Shown here piece after piece: positions 19,537 through 30,391 of a stretch of 47,112 nt of DNA. The first letter of the stretch is position 1. Each line of letters starts with the position of its first letter. A program made the position numbers and the translations under genes. Below the pieces are notes generated by a model, which had not been told where the DNA came from, did no database searches, and saw only the letters and a list, made by a program, of their open reading frames with translations. The stretch covers positions 1 to 47,112 of the forward strand of contig JAUCBJ010006698.1 in NCBI GenBank assembly GCA_032718475.1, given 5' to 3'. This DNA is from Nemertoderma westbladi. Lineage: Eukaryota; Xenacoelomorpha; Nemertodermatida; Nemertodermatidae.

Positions 19537-22140
19537 TTAGTCAACTCTTAGGAGAGCCCTTAATTTGTACGGCTTAGGTATCCGTGTGAAACCAAGTTGA
19601 GCGTCATGTAAGCTGGGTAGGTCTACTAGGATCGGCATGCTGCATTGCAGCTGCATTTTTAAGAATGCTGTGTTGGCTTATCGACAAAATTGCACCGCCA
19701 CAACTCCCTATCACCCATGACATTTGCTAGATCATCCGTATCTTCAGGGCCAGTGTCCTTTAAGATGCGTCTCAAGAAAGTCATGGGCTGTCTACCATGC
19801 TTATTCATTCCATGAGGCTGCCAAAGTACAAGATAATGAACTGGCTGGTCCTCTCGGCGAAAGCAATGTCCTGCAAAGCGGAGGCGATTTTGTTCTAGTG
19901 TCAAGCTTGGGGGAACCATTGAGACACCTCCAATGTTATATAGTGTCTGGTTGGAGATGTGTGCATTGTACTTGACACAATGAACCCGGCGTAGCATTCT
20001 TGTGAATGTGCCATCCTGAGATTTGGTGTCTTCAGCAGTTAGAGCCCAGCATGGACTCCCATAGAGGAGTACTGGAACTACTGCTGCTCTAAATAATCGG
20101 ACCTTAAGTTTCCGATTAATTCTCGGAGACTTCCAAATTCTGGAAAGCCTATTCAAGGCTGCCAATGCCTTTTCCCTTACGTATTCGAAGGTCCTCACCT
20201 GACTTCCGGATCCATGATCCCAGGTAACAGAAGTCATCCACATGCTCAAACATACCATCTTTTGAGCTTATGCTCATCCGATCAGAGACTTGCTGAGGAC
20301 TTTCAAAGTTAACTGTCAAAATTTTGGGCTTTCTGGGGTTAATAAAAAGACCAACACTAGAAGCAGCATGTTCTAATGAGCTGAGGAGCCGTTGGGCTCC
20401 CTCTAGTGATTCTGAGATTACTCCTAAGTCATCAGCAAAGTCTAGATAAGTTAGGTACTTGGCAGGATTTCCTCGACTTCTGGAGCCAGTAGGTGGAGTT
20501 ATCATCACCCCATCATCATTATGATGATCTAGGGACATGCGTAGAACATAGTCAACAACAATTTTGAATAAGAATGGTGCAAGTGTGTCTCCCTGGAGGA
20601 CGCCCCATATCACTTCAAATGGTTCTGTGTCACCGTCAACAGTAGACACAAATGTTGTCGAACCATCGTATACTGATCTGATTGCTGCAATAATTTCATC
20701 AGGAATCCCATATAATGAAAGTATGCTGAACATACGTGAGCGAGAGACTGAATCAAAGGCCTTGAAGAAGTTAACAAAGATAACAGCCAGATGCCTGTCT
20801 TTCTTTTTTGATAACTCTTCAATTATCCTTCTAAGTGCCAAAATGGGCTCCATGGTCCCACGACCTTTACGGAACCCATTCTGATTTCCACGGAGCAGTC
20901 TCTCAATGGGATCCCTGATGCGATTTAATATAATTCTATTGTATAGCTTTGCAGCAATCGAGATCAATGAGATTCCCCGAAAAGAACCATAGAGTGTTAG
21001 GTTGCCCTTCTTGGGAACTGGCACCAACTTATTTGTTTTCAATTCTTGTGGGACTCTTGTTGTTCGGTACATGCCTACTATGATGGGATAGATGAGCTTT
21101 AAACACTCAGGTATTTTAAAGACCTCAGGGGGAACACCATCTACTCCACTGGCACGATTGGTCTTAATGCTCTTTGCAGCAGCTGGTGACCACTGGCAAA
21201 CTAAACTCCATTTGGGCGAGGCGTTCACCAGCGCAGATCGGAGGTCCAACTCCAAACGGAATGAATTCATCTCGCTTTCTTATAGTCGAACCGTCTTCCG
21301 ATAGGAAATGTTGAGGGAAGAATTTATCGGGTTTCTCCGACACATTCGGGTCTCGTAGAACATTTCATAAGTTGGCCATAATTATATCACTGCGGTATAT
21401 TGTATAATCCTGGAATTGTAACTCATGAGGGACTCTATGTTCATCAGATGCGCTAGAGCACCAAATCTGAGAACCTCTAACAAACAAGCCTCGAAATAGG
21501 GCATCTTGGAGAAGTCGACGATGGTTGGAAGTCTGTCTCTACCGACAATTTCATCTATTGTTTTCTGACATTTCGCCTGGATATCAGGATGTGACACCAT
21601 TATGAGGCCAAACCAGTACAATGCGCTAGTGGTTGTTTCTGATCCAGCAAGGAAAATGTCTGATATCGAACATTCGAGGTTGAGATCTCTGTAAAAATGA
21701 GCCGTCTCAGGCGTTCCTGAATCGACCCATTTCTTCTCCTCTATAATGTGACAGTCAATGTAATCTCTGGATGATTCGTAATCAATAGATTCACGATGTT
21801 CTTTTATGAATCTTCTGATTATCTTCCGCATACGTAAGTAGATTAATAAGTAGATTAAATTCCTTATCATCATAATCAAATCTTTCAGTAAAGACAACGC
21901 TACTGATGACATTAGAAACAGCTTTACCAACAATATTTTATGAATCGAATGCCTCACCATCCAATTTAGCGATCCAATCATTCATCATACTGTACCAGCC
22001 TCTTCCACAATGCGATCTTCGAAGCTTCTTTTACCCAGGTGGAATTTTCGCATTACAGACATGAACATTTTCTGTTGGTGCATCCAGATCTTTCCATTCG
22101 TTAAAATTATGCCATGAGGATTTATTGTGGATCCGTTAAA
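19537..22140 (-). pseudogene. CYP2-like cytochrome P450 pseudogene, interrupted by LINE-B
   Basis: Minus-strand P450 related to the two intact genes to its right. The sequence from about residue 100 (near 22140) through the I helix (IFLAGSETTTSALYW), K helix (EVLR) and heme region (FGVGPPICAGERL, near 21240) is readable. The last part (LPSLHDAQLGFTR...) resumes at 19623 beyond a LINE-B insertion, with a stop at 19537-19539. Defects: no N-terminal ~100 residues, a deletion before the I helix (near 21840), frameshifts after FGALA, a Trp codon turned to TGA (21365-21367), R to P in the heme motif, loss of about 38 bases after MEF, and the insertion itself. Confidence 0.93.
19624..21183 (-). mobile_element. 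LINE-B copy 2 inside the P450 pseudogene
   Basis: 5'-truncated LINE-B. It starts at AAAKSIKTNRASGVDGVPPEVF, carries a complete reverse transcriptase core (GVLQGDTLAPFLF, YLDFADDLGV), then a single shift near 20180 and the C-terminal tail ending NFVDKPTQHS. The 3' end is GATCCTAGTA at 19624. The RT frame is more intact than in copy 1, with no internal duplication. The flanks show at most an imperfect 4-bp target duplication (GGTC/GGTG). Confidence 0.9.
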
Positions 22141-22497
22141 CCGCTATGCTACTGTATAGTATATAATTAATATATTAGCATTTTAGGAGAATCCAGCATA
22201 ATCTAATTGATAGAACTGAACGTTGACCTACTGTATAATTATTGTAATGGTATTATTAAATTTATATTTCTTATCTTGATGATGGTTCTTGGAAATATAT
22301 CTCAAGGCTACGTGGAGTATAACTACTCCAGGTAGCTTTGATATATCTATATCGTCGTCTTTCGACTATATAACAAACAACAATATTTATTTAGCGAGAC
22401 TTGGTATCTACATTTTGTATTATTCTGACTACAAAGTTTAAGGCTTTAAACTATAGTAAAGCCAGTAGTAAAATATTTACAAAAACCGTACCGTGCT
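22141..22497. other. Short gap between divergent P450 loci, with a hairpin
   Basis: AT-rich DNA between the pseudogene and the first intact P450. It contains a strong inverted repeat at 22295-22347 (ATATCTCAAGGCTACGTGGA against TCCAGGTAGCTTTGATAT, loop of about 4 nt). It would hold the promoter of the plus-strand gene; no clear TATA element was identified. Confidence 0.5.
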
Positions 22498-23970
22498 ATG
22501 GAAGCTTTGAGTATTGTAATTTTCTTTGCCTCGGTTTTTGTTATATACTTTATGTTGAATAATTCTAATAGTATTATTAGACCACCATCTCCTCCAGGGT
22601 TACCCATTATCGGGAATATTATCACACTCTGGAATACACGCTTCCTCAATAGAACAGCTGTATGGGCCAAATGGAGCGAAGAGTTGAATTCTGGTGTTAT
22701 ATATTTGCGCATACCAAGACCAGGTCTGGAAATTATCGTAATGAATTCATTTCACATGATCCGACAAGCTTTTGTAGATAATAGCAGCAAATTTTCGGAT
22801 CGTTTAGGCCTATTATCTCCTTTTGGTATAGTAACATCTAGAGGGAAAGTCTGGACACATCAACGAAAGTTGTTCATGTCTGTATTGCGACAATTATACC
22901 TCGGTAAAAGAAGCTTCGAAGACCGCATTGTGGAAGAGGCTGGTATGATGAATGATTGGATCGCTAAACTGGATGGTGAGGCATTCGATTCATATAAGAT
23001 TGTTGGTAAAGCTGTTTCTAATGTCATCAGCAGCGTTGTCTTTACTGAAAGATTTGATTACGATGATAAGTTGTTTAACCACCTGAATGATTTGGTAGAT
23101 AAACAATTTCGGATAAATCCGGCGATTTTTTCATTACCGCAATTTCTAACCAATATATTTATTGGTGAACATAATAATATTTATAAACTTAGAGAAAATA
23201 TGTTGAAAATATTTAGAAAAATCATCCGGGAGCATCGTGAGTCAATAGACTACGAATCACCCAGAGATTACATTGATTGTCACATTATAGAAGAGAAGAA
23301 ATGGATCGATTCAGGAACGCCTGAGACGGCTCATTTTTACAGAGATCTCAACCTCGAATGTTCGATATCAGACCTTTTCCTTGCTGGATCAGAAACAACA
23401 ACGAGCGCAATGTACTGGTTTGGCCTCATAATGGTGACACATCCTGATATCCAGGCGAAATGTCAGAAAACAATAGATGAAGTTGTCGGTAGAGACAGAC
23501 TTCCAACCACCGAAGACTTCTCCAAGATGCCCTATTTCGAGGCTTGTTTGTTAGAGGTTCTTAGATTTGGAGTTATCGCTCCCACCACAGTTGGTCATAA
23601 GGTGTCACATGAGCTGAAATTCAACAATTACACAATATACCCCACTGATCTCATTTTTGGAAACTTATGGAATGTTCTACGAGACCCGAATGTGTGGGAG
23701 AAAGCCGATGTATTCTTCCCCCAAAATTTCCTATCGGAAGACGGTTCGACTATAAGAAAGCGAGATGAATTCATTCCGTTTGGAGTTGGACCTCGGATCT
23801 GCGCTGGTGAACGCCTCGCCCAAATGGAGTTTAGAATTCTCAGCAGCCATCTACTCCATAGATTTACTTTGGTTGCCAGTGGTGAACTACCCAGCTTACA
23901 TGACGCTCAACTTGGTTTCACACGGATACCTAAACCGTACAAAGTACAGGCTCTCCCAAGAGTTGATTAG
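22498..23970 (+). CDS. Cytochrome P450, CYP2-like, intact and intronless
   Basis: 490 residues from an ATG at 22498. An N-terminal hydrophobic anchor (about residues 4-20) would place it in the ER membrane, followed by the proline-rich hinge PPSPPGLPIIGN. Hallmarks: I helix AGSETT (296-301), K helix ExxR (353-356), a PERF-like PQNF segment, and heme loop FGVGPRICAGERL with Cys435 as iron ligand. The ordering and motifs fit microsomal clan-2 P450s, which oxidise xenobiotics, fatty acids or steroids with electrons from NADPH-P450 reductase; the substrate cannot be predicted. No introns, unusual for animal CYP2 genes. An AATAAA signal lies just after the stop (23973). Paralogue of the gene at 27180, with long nearly identical blocks. 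Confidence 0.95.
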   Translation: MEALSIVIFFASVFVIYFMLNNSNSIIRPPSPPGLPIIGNIITLWNTRFLNRTAVWAKWSEELNSGVIYLRIPRPGLEIIVMNSFHMIRQAFVDNSSKFSDRLGLLSPFGIVTSRGKVWTHQRKLFMSVLRQLYLGKRSFEDRIVEEAGMMNDWIAKLDGEAFDSYKIVGKAVSNVISSVVFTERFDYDDKLFNHLNDLVDKQFRINPAIFSLPQFLTNIFIGEHNNIYKLRENMLKIFRKIIREHRESIDYESPRDYIDCHIIEEKKWIDSGTPETAHFYRDLNLECSISDLFLAGSETTTSAMYWFGLIMVTHPDIQAKCQKTIDEVVGRDRLPTTEDFSKMPYFEACLLEVLRFGVIAPTTVGHKVSHELKFNNYTIYPTDLIFGNLWNVLRDPNVWEKADVFFPQNFLSEDGSTIRKRDEFIPFGVGPRICAGERLAQMEFRILSSHLLHRFTLVASGELPSLHDAQLGFTRIPKPYKVQALPRVD

Positions 23971-24274
23971 ATTAATAAAGTGCACCATTTAATTGGACCA
24001 ACTAGATAAAACTACTAGAGGGAGATAAGATACACAAAGTAAGTCGAACAACGACGTACCATATTAATACAGCCTTTGTATTCGCAATGGATTACAAGGA
24101 AGAAGAATAATTATTATTTATAGACAATAATTTTGTAGAATTTGAGTTCGACCCGAAAAAAATACGGCTAAGCTCAATTTTACTCGATTGAAAGAGTGGC
24201 CGGTCTGCGGCAACATTTCCAAAATCCGTAAAAAACCTCACATATGGGAATTATAGTTATGAGTCCTTGAAGTA

Positions 24275-24309
24275 GCTACCATAGCAACCTTGCTAATTGC
24301 CATGGTAAC
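24275..24309. promoter_or_regulatory. Pair of RFX X-box-like motifs
   Basis: GCTACCATAGCAAC (24275-24288) fits the X-box consensus GYTRCCATRGYAAC at every position. ATTGCCATGGTAAC (24296-24309) fits at 13 of 14. The two halves also form an imperfect hairpin. Occupancy is unknown; it may be a repeat remnant. Confidence 0.35.
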
Positions 24310-25461
24310 AAAGTATATTACTCAATGTTAGAGCATGGGAACATTAAGGCCCCTGGGCTACTCTCAGCAGGGGGACCCCCTTGGTAGTATTTATGTCAAA
24401 TTTTGACGAAAATTACTAACTTTCTTATGAGATTCGCATTTTCGGGGCAGTTACGATAGTTAAGCTTTCAAATTCATGTTGCCAAACAAAATATTTGAAA
24501 CATAATATTTTGATTTTTCTTCCTAATTCATTTTTGTGAAAGAAGTCTAAAATGTTTGATCATTAAGCATGGTCACCAATAACAGAGGGATCCTCTAACT
24601 ATTTAAAAACCTTTCATACAGAATGTTTTATATCTTACTGCATGCTTCGCCCGAAGTAAATTATTATATTAACTTATATTTCAATATTATCGACATTAAA
24701 TGTTGAATTATTTGCTTTACATTACATCTGTACCGATAAAACAAACAGATTTAGAGTTTAATTCATAATTATAATGGAATTCTGCAGGTGACCAGGCTCA
24801 ATGATTCACCATAGTAAAGGGTCGGTGAAGTGCTGATCCCATGCCCGTGGCTGCAGTAAAAAACCAACGGTTGCTATGATAAGCTCTCAACACATAACAC
24901 ATAGTGCAGGTTGTCATGGAAACTGCGACCTGACACAAACTTAATAAAGTAAATTTTAATAGTATCTGAGGTAAATCGTCATTCGGAGAATTGCTATTTC
25001 TCACATTGTAATGATTTTCGGTTGCAATGCAGACTGCTCACAACTTTTATTGTGGATATATTGTTATCTCATAACCCCGATACCGATTTATGCAAAATTC
25101 AACTTGGACATACTTTTTCCAGGTTAGGTTGTTTTTTGTGAACAAATTATAATTTCCCTTGATCAAATTTTAATTTATCGCTTACTATCATTATGGGTAC
25201 ACGAGTCGGGGTCTAATGAATGGTGCTGCCCAATGATTGTTGTTGGTCCTTACTCGTATCGACAAGGGTGGTTGCTAATCGTTCAATAGTTATTGGCAGG
25301 TGACTCTCGCATGTGAGGATAGTTCCAGAATTTGGGTAGGCCTATCAGAGTACACTTCACATATATATGCCACGAGCCATTATGGATAAAAAAGTTCTCT
25401 GTGAATAAATAATAATGGGTGAACAATTTAGATTAGTAACTTATGAGGGATTGTATTTCCC

Positions 25462-25540
25462 TCTTTGATTGAATCGAACTGGTGAACTCCGGGTTGGAAA
25501 TCTGATGCTCTAACCATTCAGCTAGCGGCTCAGGTAAAAG
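25462..25540 (-). other. tRNA-like relic
   Basis: On the minus strand, TAGCTGAATGGTTAGAGCA resembles an A box and CAGTTCGATTC a B box, with TTTCCAA where an anticodon loop would lie. The stems do not pair well, so this is a tRNA pseudogene or SINE head. Confidence 0.4.
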
Positions 25541-25684
25541 ATAGATCTGGAAATACTATCTGATACCTTGTATGTCCGCATTTTACCTCTTCATAGCCTC
25601 CCATCTGTCAATACCATGATATGCTGCCACTGTGCTCAACCCTACAGTACTTGGCCGTCTTTAAACAAAAAGTAGATGAAAAAA

Positions 25685-26405
25685 AGCAGATGCACAGCTT
25701 CTACTAAATAAAGTGGAAAGGGCTGTTAAGGAGGTTGGATTGCATATAAATGCTACCAAGACCGAATTCATGACCTTTAATGTTGATGGAAACTTGACAA
25801 CCATTGATAATAATCAACTAAGGAAGGTCGATGACTTCCAGTACCTGGGATCATGGATAGAGAGTAGCAAAAAGGACATAGAAGTTAGGAAAGCAAAGGC
25901 TTGTGCAGTTCTATCAAAAATGGATACCATCTGGAAATCAGATCTCCCCAGGGACCTGAAGACTAAGTTCTTTCGAGCCACAGTGGAAAGTGTATTTTTA
26001 TACGGGGGTGAGACCTGGATACTGACTAAATCTCTTGAACAACGAATTGATGGTTGCTACACAAGACAACTAAGGGCAGCCCAAAAGATCAGCTGGAGAC
26101 AACACATGACAAACGCCGAGCTTTATGGTACAATACCACCTGTATCAACCACCCTCCGTGAACGCAGATTAAGATTCAGTGGGCACTGCTGGCGAAGTAA
26201 AGATGAGGTCATACCAGATCTACTTCTCTGGCAACCAACTCATGGAAAGCGTAGTTGTGGACGACCGGCTATAACATATATCTGATCAACATGAAAGGGA
26301 TAATGAACTTGGGAGAAACGAAATTGCGACAACTATGGAGAATCGGGAAGCCTGGAAGGATCTCATTTCCACTGTCCGAGTTCGCTCGACCTAGTAGTAG
26401 TAGTA
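25685..26405 (+). mobile_element. LINE-A copy 2, 3' fragment
   Basis: A 5'-truncated LINE-A that starts just after the reverse transcriptase catalytic box (LLNKVERAVKEVGLHINATKT). It runs through YLGSWIESSKKDIEVRKAKA, the tail RRLRFSGHCWR and GRPAITYI, and ends in CCTAGTAGTAGTAGTA. The frame is open until a shift with a stop at 26283. It helps define the LINE-A consensus for the copy at 9355-12471. Confidence 0.9.
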
Positions 26406-27179
26406 AACAAAAAGTTATAATAATATAAATCCACTCATTCACCCATAACACCAATAATCAATTAGTTAGGCATACACTTTCAAATTTTGCGATATTCTCA
26501 AGTTCAGTGTTCTAGAACATCATAAATCCTTCATTCTTCAAGAGGTGAACCCTAAAAGCAGTGGAATAGATTAGACCACTACCTGCGACCTTCGTTTTGA
26601 TGTGATCTCTCATTTCAGGCTAACCCCTCTATATTTCCGATTCTAGAAAGTGACTCTGAAACGTTGAATTCCCTAAACTAAATTAGCGATCGTACTCCTG
26701 TTGTCCTGTACATGTAGTATGTGCAACTTTTACAGCAAAGAGTAGCGGTTATATATTAAAAGCTTGTGTGATGATGGAAAGCAATGGAAGACTTGATGTT
26801 GTAAGAAACGTGAGTTATTCATCTGCTTTATCAATTATTATTTAGGAGTGATATTCATGACATTTTAATACAAACATCACTCCAAAGGTCTTGAATAATC
26901 TTTGTTTAAGGAACTATATTAATTCATTGTTTAATTGGCAAATAATAACCAATATAATAATTACAGTACGATGTTTATGATGAGGTTGAACAATGATCAT
27001 TGAACTGTAATATTTGTCAAATTATCTTATGTTACTGAGTATCTAGGAAATATCACCTTGTTCCTACCTACATATCTTTTTTTCTGAGTTATAATTTGAC
27101 TATTCCGTTTACAAAGTAGGATTTATCAAATGCAAAACAACTGTTAAGACAAACAGACATTATAATAAATCAGAATCAT
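26406..27179. other. 5' flank of the second P450 gene
   Basis: AT-rich, with no gene seen. The last 120 bases share short stretches with the flank of the first P450 (for example TTACAAAGTAGGATTTA against CTACAAAGTTTAAGG), consistent with duplication including promoter sequence. Confidence 0.4.
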
Positions 27180-28667
27180 ATGGCAAAAGAAAGAGCGATG
27201 TTTTTAATAGGTATTGCAATTTTCTTTACTACTGTTTTTCTTATATACTATATATTGAATAAGTCTAAGACTATTAGACCACCATCTCCTCCAGGGTTAC
27301 CCATTATCGGGAATATTATTACACTCTGGAATACCCGCTTCCTCAATAGAACAGCTGTATGGGCCAAATGGTGCGAAGAATTGAACTCTGGTATTATATC
27401 TTTGCGCATACCAAGACCAGGTCAAGATATTGTCATAATCAATTCTTCTCGAATGATCCGACAAGCTTTTGTTGATAATGGCAGCCAATTTTCTGATCGA
27501 ATGGGTTTGATAACCCCTTTTGGTATTATAGCATCAAGCGGAAAAGTCTGGGTTCATCAACGTAAATTATTCATGTCAGTCTTAAGGCAATTCTACCTTG
27601 GTAAAAGAAGCTTCGAAGACCGCATTGTGGAAGAGGCTGGTATGATGAATGATTGGATCGCTAAACTGGATGGTGAGGCATTCGATTCATATAAGATTGT
27701 TGGTAAGGCTGTTTCTAATGTCATCAGCAGCGTTGTCTTTACTGAAAGATTTGATTACGATGATAAGTTGTTTAACCACCTGAATGATTTGGTAGATAAA
27801 CAATTTCGGATAAATCCATTGCTTTTTTCATTGCCAGAATTTCTCACCAATATATTTATTAACGATCAATTTAACCTTTTCAAACTTCGTGAAAATATGT
27901 TGAAAATATTTAGAAAAATCATCAGGGAGCATCATGAGTCAATAGACTACGAATCACCCAGAGATTACATTGATTGTCACATTATAGAAGAGAAGAAATG
28001 GATCGATTCAGGAACGCCTGAGACGGCTCATTTTTACAGAGATCTCAACCTCGAATGTTCGATATCAGACCTTTTCCTTGCTGGATCAGAAACAACAACG
28101 AGCGCAATGTACTGGTTTGGCCTCATAATGGTGACAAATCCGGATATCCAGGCGAAATGTCAGAAAACAATAGATGAAGTTGTCGGTAGAGACAGACTTC
28201 CAACCACCGAAGACTTCTCCAAGATGCCCTATTTCGAGGCTTGTTTGTTAGAGGTTCTTAGATTTGGAGTTATCGCCCCGACTACAGTTGATCATAAAGT
28301 TCCCCGCGAAGTGAAATTCAACAACTACACAATATACCCAGGTGATATTATTATTGGAAACTTATGGAATGTTCTACGAGACCCGAATGTGTGGGAGAAA
28401 GCCGATGAATTCTTCCCCCAACATTTCCTATCGGAAGACGGTTCGACTATAAGAAAGCGAGATGAATTCATTCCGTTTGGAGTTGGACCTCGGATCTGCG
28501 CTGGTGAACGCCTCGCCCAAATGGAGTTTAGAATTCTCAGCAGCCATCTACTCCATAGATTTACTCTGGTTGCCAGTGGTGACCTACCCAGCTTACATGA
28601 CGCTCAACTTGGTTTCACACGGATACCTAAACCGTACAAAGTACAGGCTCTCCCAAGAGTTGATTAG
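27180..28667 (+). CDS. Cytochrome P450, CYP2-like, intact and intronless (second copy)
   Basis: 495 residues from the ATG at 27180. Same architecture as its paralogue: N-terminal membrane anchor, PPSPPGLPIIGN hinge, I helix AGSETT, ExxR in EVLR, and heme loop FGVGPRICAGERL with Cys440. It is a predicted ER monooxygenase of clan 2 with unknown substrate. Compared with the gene at 22498, the blocks GKRSFEDR...RINP and SIDYES...APTTV are nearly identical. The N-terminus, the stretch around LLFSLPEFLTNIFINDQFN, and the DHKVPREVKFNN...GDIIIG stretch differ, and the latter two lie near substrate-recognition regions. Intact and probably functional. Confidence 0.95.
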   Translation: MAKERAMFLIGIAIFFTTVFLIYYILNKSKTIRPPSPPGLPIIGNIITLWNTRFLNRTAVWAKWCEELNSGIISLRIPRPGQDIVIINSSRMIRQAFVDNGSQFSDRMGLITPFGIIASSGKVWVHQRKLFMSVLRQFYLGKRSFEDRIVEEAGMMNDWIAKLDGEAFDSYKIVGKAVSNVISSVVFTERFDYDDKLFNHLNDLVDKQFRINPLLFSLPEFLTNIFINDQFNLFKLRENMLKIFRKIIREHHESIDYESPRDYIDCHIIEEKKWIDSGTPETAHFYRDLNLECSISDLFLAGSETTTSAMYWFGLIMVTNPDIQAKCQKTIDEVVGRDRLPTTEDFSKMPYFEACLLEVLRFGVIAPTTVDHKVPREVKFNNYTIYPGDIIIGNLWNVLRDPNVWEKADEFFPQHFLSEDGSTIRKRDEFIPFGVGPRICAGERLAQMEFRILSSHLLHRFTLVASGDLPSLHDAQLGFTRIPKPYKVQALPRVD

Positions 28668-29038
28668 ATCTGAAATGTGCACCATTAATTGGGGCAAAGA
28701 TAACGAGAATCATCACAGTGAGATCGTCCAACGATATGAATGGGCAAAATAATAGCCCTGTTGTATTTATATCTCAATGTTTTACAAGAAGGGTGTATTA
28801 ATAAACATTATTAATTAACATTAAAAATAAACATTAAACATTATTAATACGATAATTTAGAAGTTTATTAGATTAGATTTCGTAATTAAATTTTAAAAAA
28901 CCATCAACTGGGTATAGAACAGACTGTTTAATTTAAACATTTTCCACTGAATTATAACAACTCCGATTGGGTATTGGTACTTAAGGTTCTAACCAATTCT
29001 TTATAATCCCTTAATGTAGGCCACCCTATGACTAAAAC
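28668..29038. other. 3' flank of the second P450 gene
   Basis: AT-rich. Several AATAAA-type signals (near 28798, 28825 and 28835) could end the P450 transcript. No other feature seen. Confidence 0.45.
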
Positions 29039-29311
29039 TACTACTACTACTAGGATCGGCATGCTGCATTGCAGCTGCATTTTTAAGAATGCTGTGCCGG
29101 CTTGTCAACAAAATTGCACCGCCACAACTCCCTATCACCCATGACATTTGCTAGATCATCCGCATCTTTAAGGCCAGTGTCCTTTAAGATGCGTCTCAAG
29201 AAAGTCATGGGCGGTCCACATGCTTATTCACTCCATGAGGCTGCCAAAGTACAAGATTATGCACTGGATGGTCCTCACGGCGAAAGCAATGTCCTGCAAA
29301 GCGGAGGCGAT
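29039..29311 (-). mobile_element. LINE-B 3' fragment
   Basis: About 270 bases matching the 3' end of LINE-B, including CTAGGATCGGCATGCTGCAT and the HS-stop region, with a (TAC)n start on the plus strand. Truncated within RLRFAGH. Confidence 0.9.
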
Positions 29312-29517
29312 TTAGAATCTAGCGTGATAGAATAGTACATGTTCTATGATTAAAAAAAAGTAACGGTATCATAAAGAAGCACATTTTGTCACTAATTTTT
29401 ATTGACTGAAATTAAACTATTATGTCCGAGTGAATTGTAGGTTTTAAATGCCATCGAGTGAAAAACTCCAAACACGAGGGCAGAATATCTGAATTTCGTT
29501 TAACTGAAATTCAAATA

Positions 29518-29736
29518 GGGGGAAAACTGGACGCAATAAAAATTCATCCCTTTCCAGGGGAAATTGGACGAAAATAACAGATGATTGCTCTCAAAAATAA
29601 AACTGTAACCTGTTATATTGTGTTTAGTTTATTGTTTTTGGCTAAAATAACGTGCCACCGTAACCTGATCCTTTCACTAAATTGAGAATTTAACATTGAG
29701 GCGGGATATTAATTCGCCAAGGCGGGTTTTGCGTCC
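29518..29736. mobile_element. 219-bp MITE, TIR GGGGGAAAACTGGACGCAA
   Basis: The left end is GGGGGAAAACTGGACGCAAT and the right end is GCGGGTTTTGCGTCC (the reverse complement of the inner left TIR). The middle carries AAAATAAAACTGTAACCTG and AATTGAGAATTTAACATTGA. The same middle is found at 38221-38433 and, diverged, in the TIR element at 16850-16980. Non-coding. Confidence 0.75.
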
Positions 29737-30002
29737 TAACTAATAAATAAATTAACAAACTAACTCAAACAGTTAACAACTCTGCCTTCATAAACTATGT
29801 GATAATTGAATGTACCGACATACTGACTAACAGGGGGTTGTGATGTATATATGTGATGTATATATGATGTATATTGTAAGACTCTAGTGTTTACCTTAAA
29901 GTTCATAAACTATAACTAACTTAAACCTGTCGTCATTTATAATAATAATACTTACACAATGAGTGCAGTCACAAATACATTACAGATACAGATACGATAC
30001 CT

Positions 30003-30175
30003 AGTTGCCGAAATGCGACTTCAGTTCGCCGAAATGCAACAACTATGAGTTGCCGAAATGCAACTACGAGTTGCTGAAACTCAACTATAGCAGTTGGTGA
30101 CACGTAATTGTTCAGTTGCCGAAACGCGAATTTGAGTTGCCTAAAAGTGACAGTTGCCGAAACGCGACGTAACCG
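30003..30175. repeat. Degenerate AGTTGCCGAAATGCAACT repeat
   Basis: About eight imperfect units of 18-25 bp around AGTTGCCGAAATGCGACT, with occasional spacing changes. The minus-strand frame through it reads AFRQL repeats but has no other sign of being a gene. Confidence 0.75.
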
Positions 30176-30355
30176 TTTTATCGACACGTTTTTTATTACT
30201 TCGCGAATGTTTGTCTTCAACTTGATTTGGTGGAAAGAAAATATTGCAATATCCCGTCTCAATGGTCAATAAAAGGAAATGAGCAGGTTACAGTGGTACC
30301 TTATTCTAACTAAAACAATAAACTAAAGTCTATAGAACAGGTTATAGTTTTATTT

Positions 30356-30359
30356 TTAA

Positions 30360-30391
<32 letters not shown>

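Larger units (their letters stand above)
23971..25684. other. Intergenic DNA between the two P450 genes
   Basis: No gene recognised on either strand. It holds two RFX X-box-like sites (24275-24309), an X-box-like GTTGTCATGGAAAC near 24909, and a tRNA-like relic near 25465-25540. The rest is AT-rich. Confidence 0.55.

Noticed and set aside
20149-21270. Fusion of a P450-like N-terminus to reverse transcriptase
   Set aside because: The first ~30 residues are an out-of-frame reading of P450 pseudogene DNA at the LINE-B insertion edge.
29969-30262. 97-residue frame with AFRQL repeats
   Set aside because: Translation of a degenerate short tandem repeat; nothing else supports a gene.
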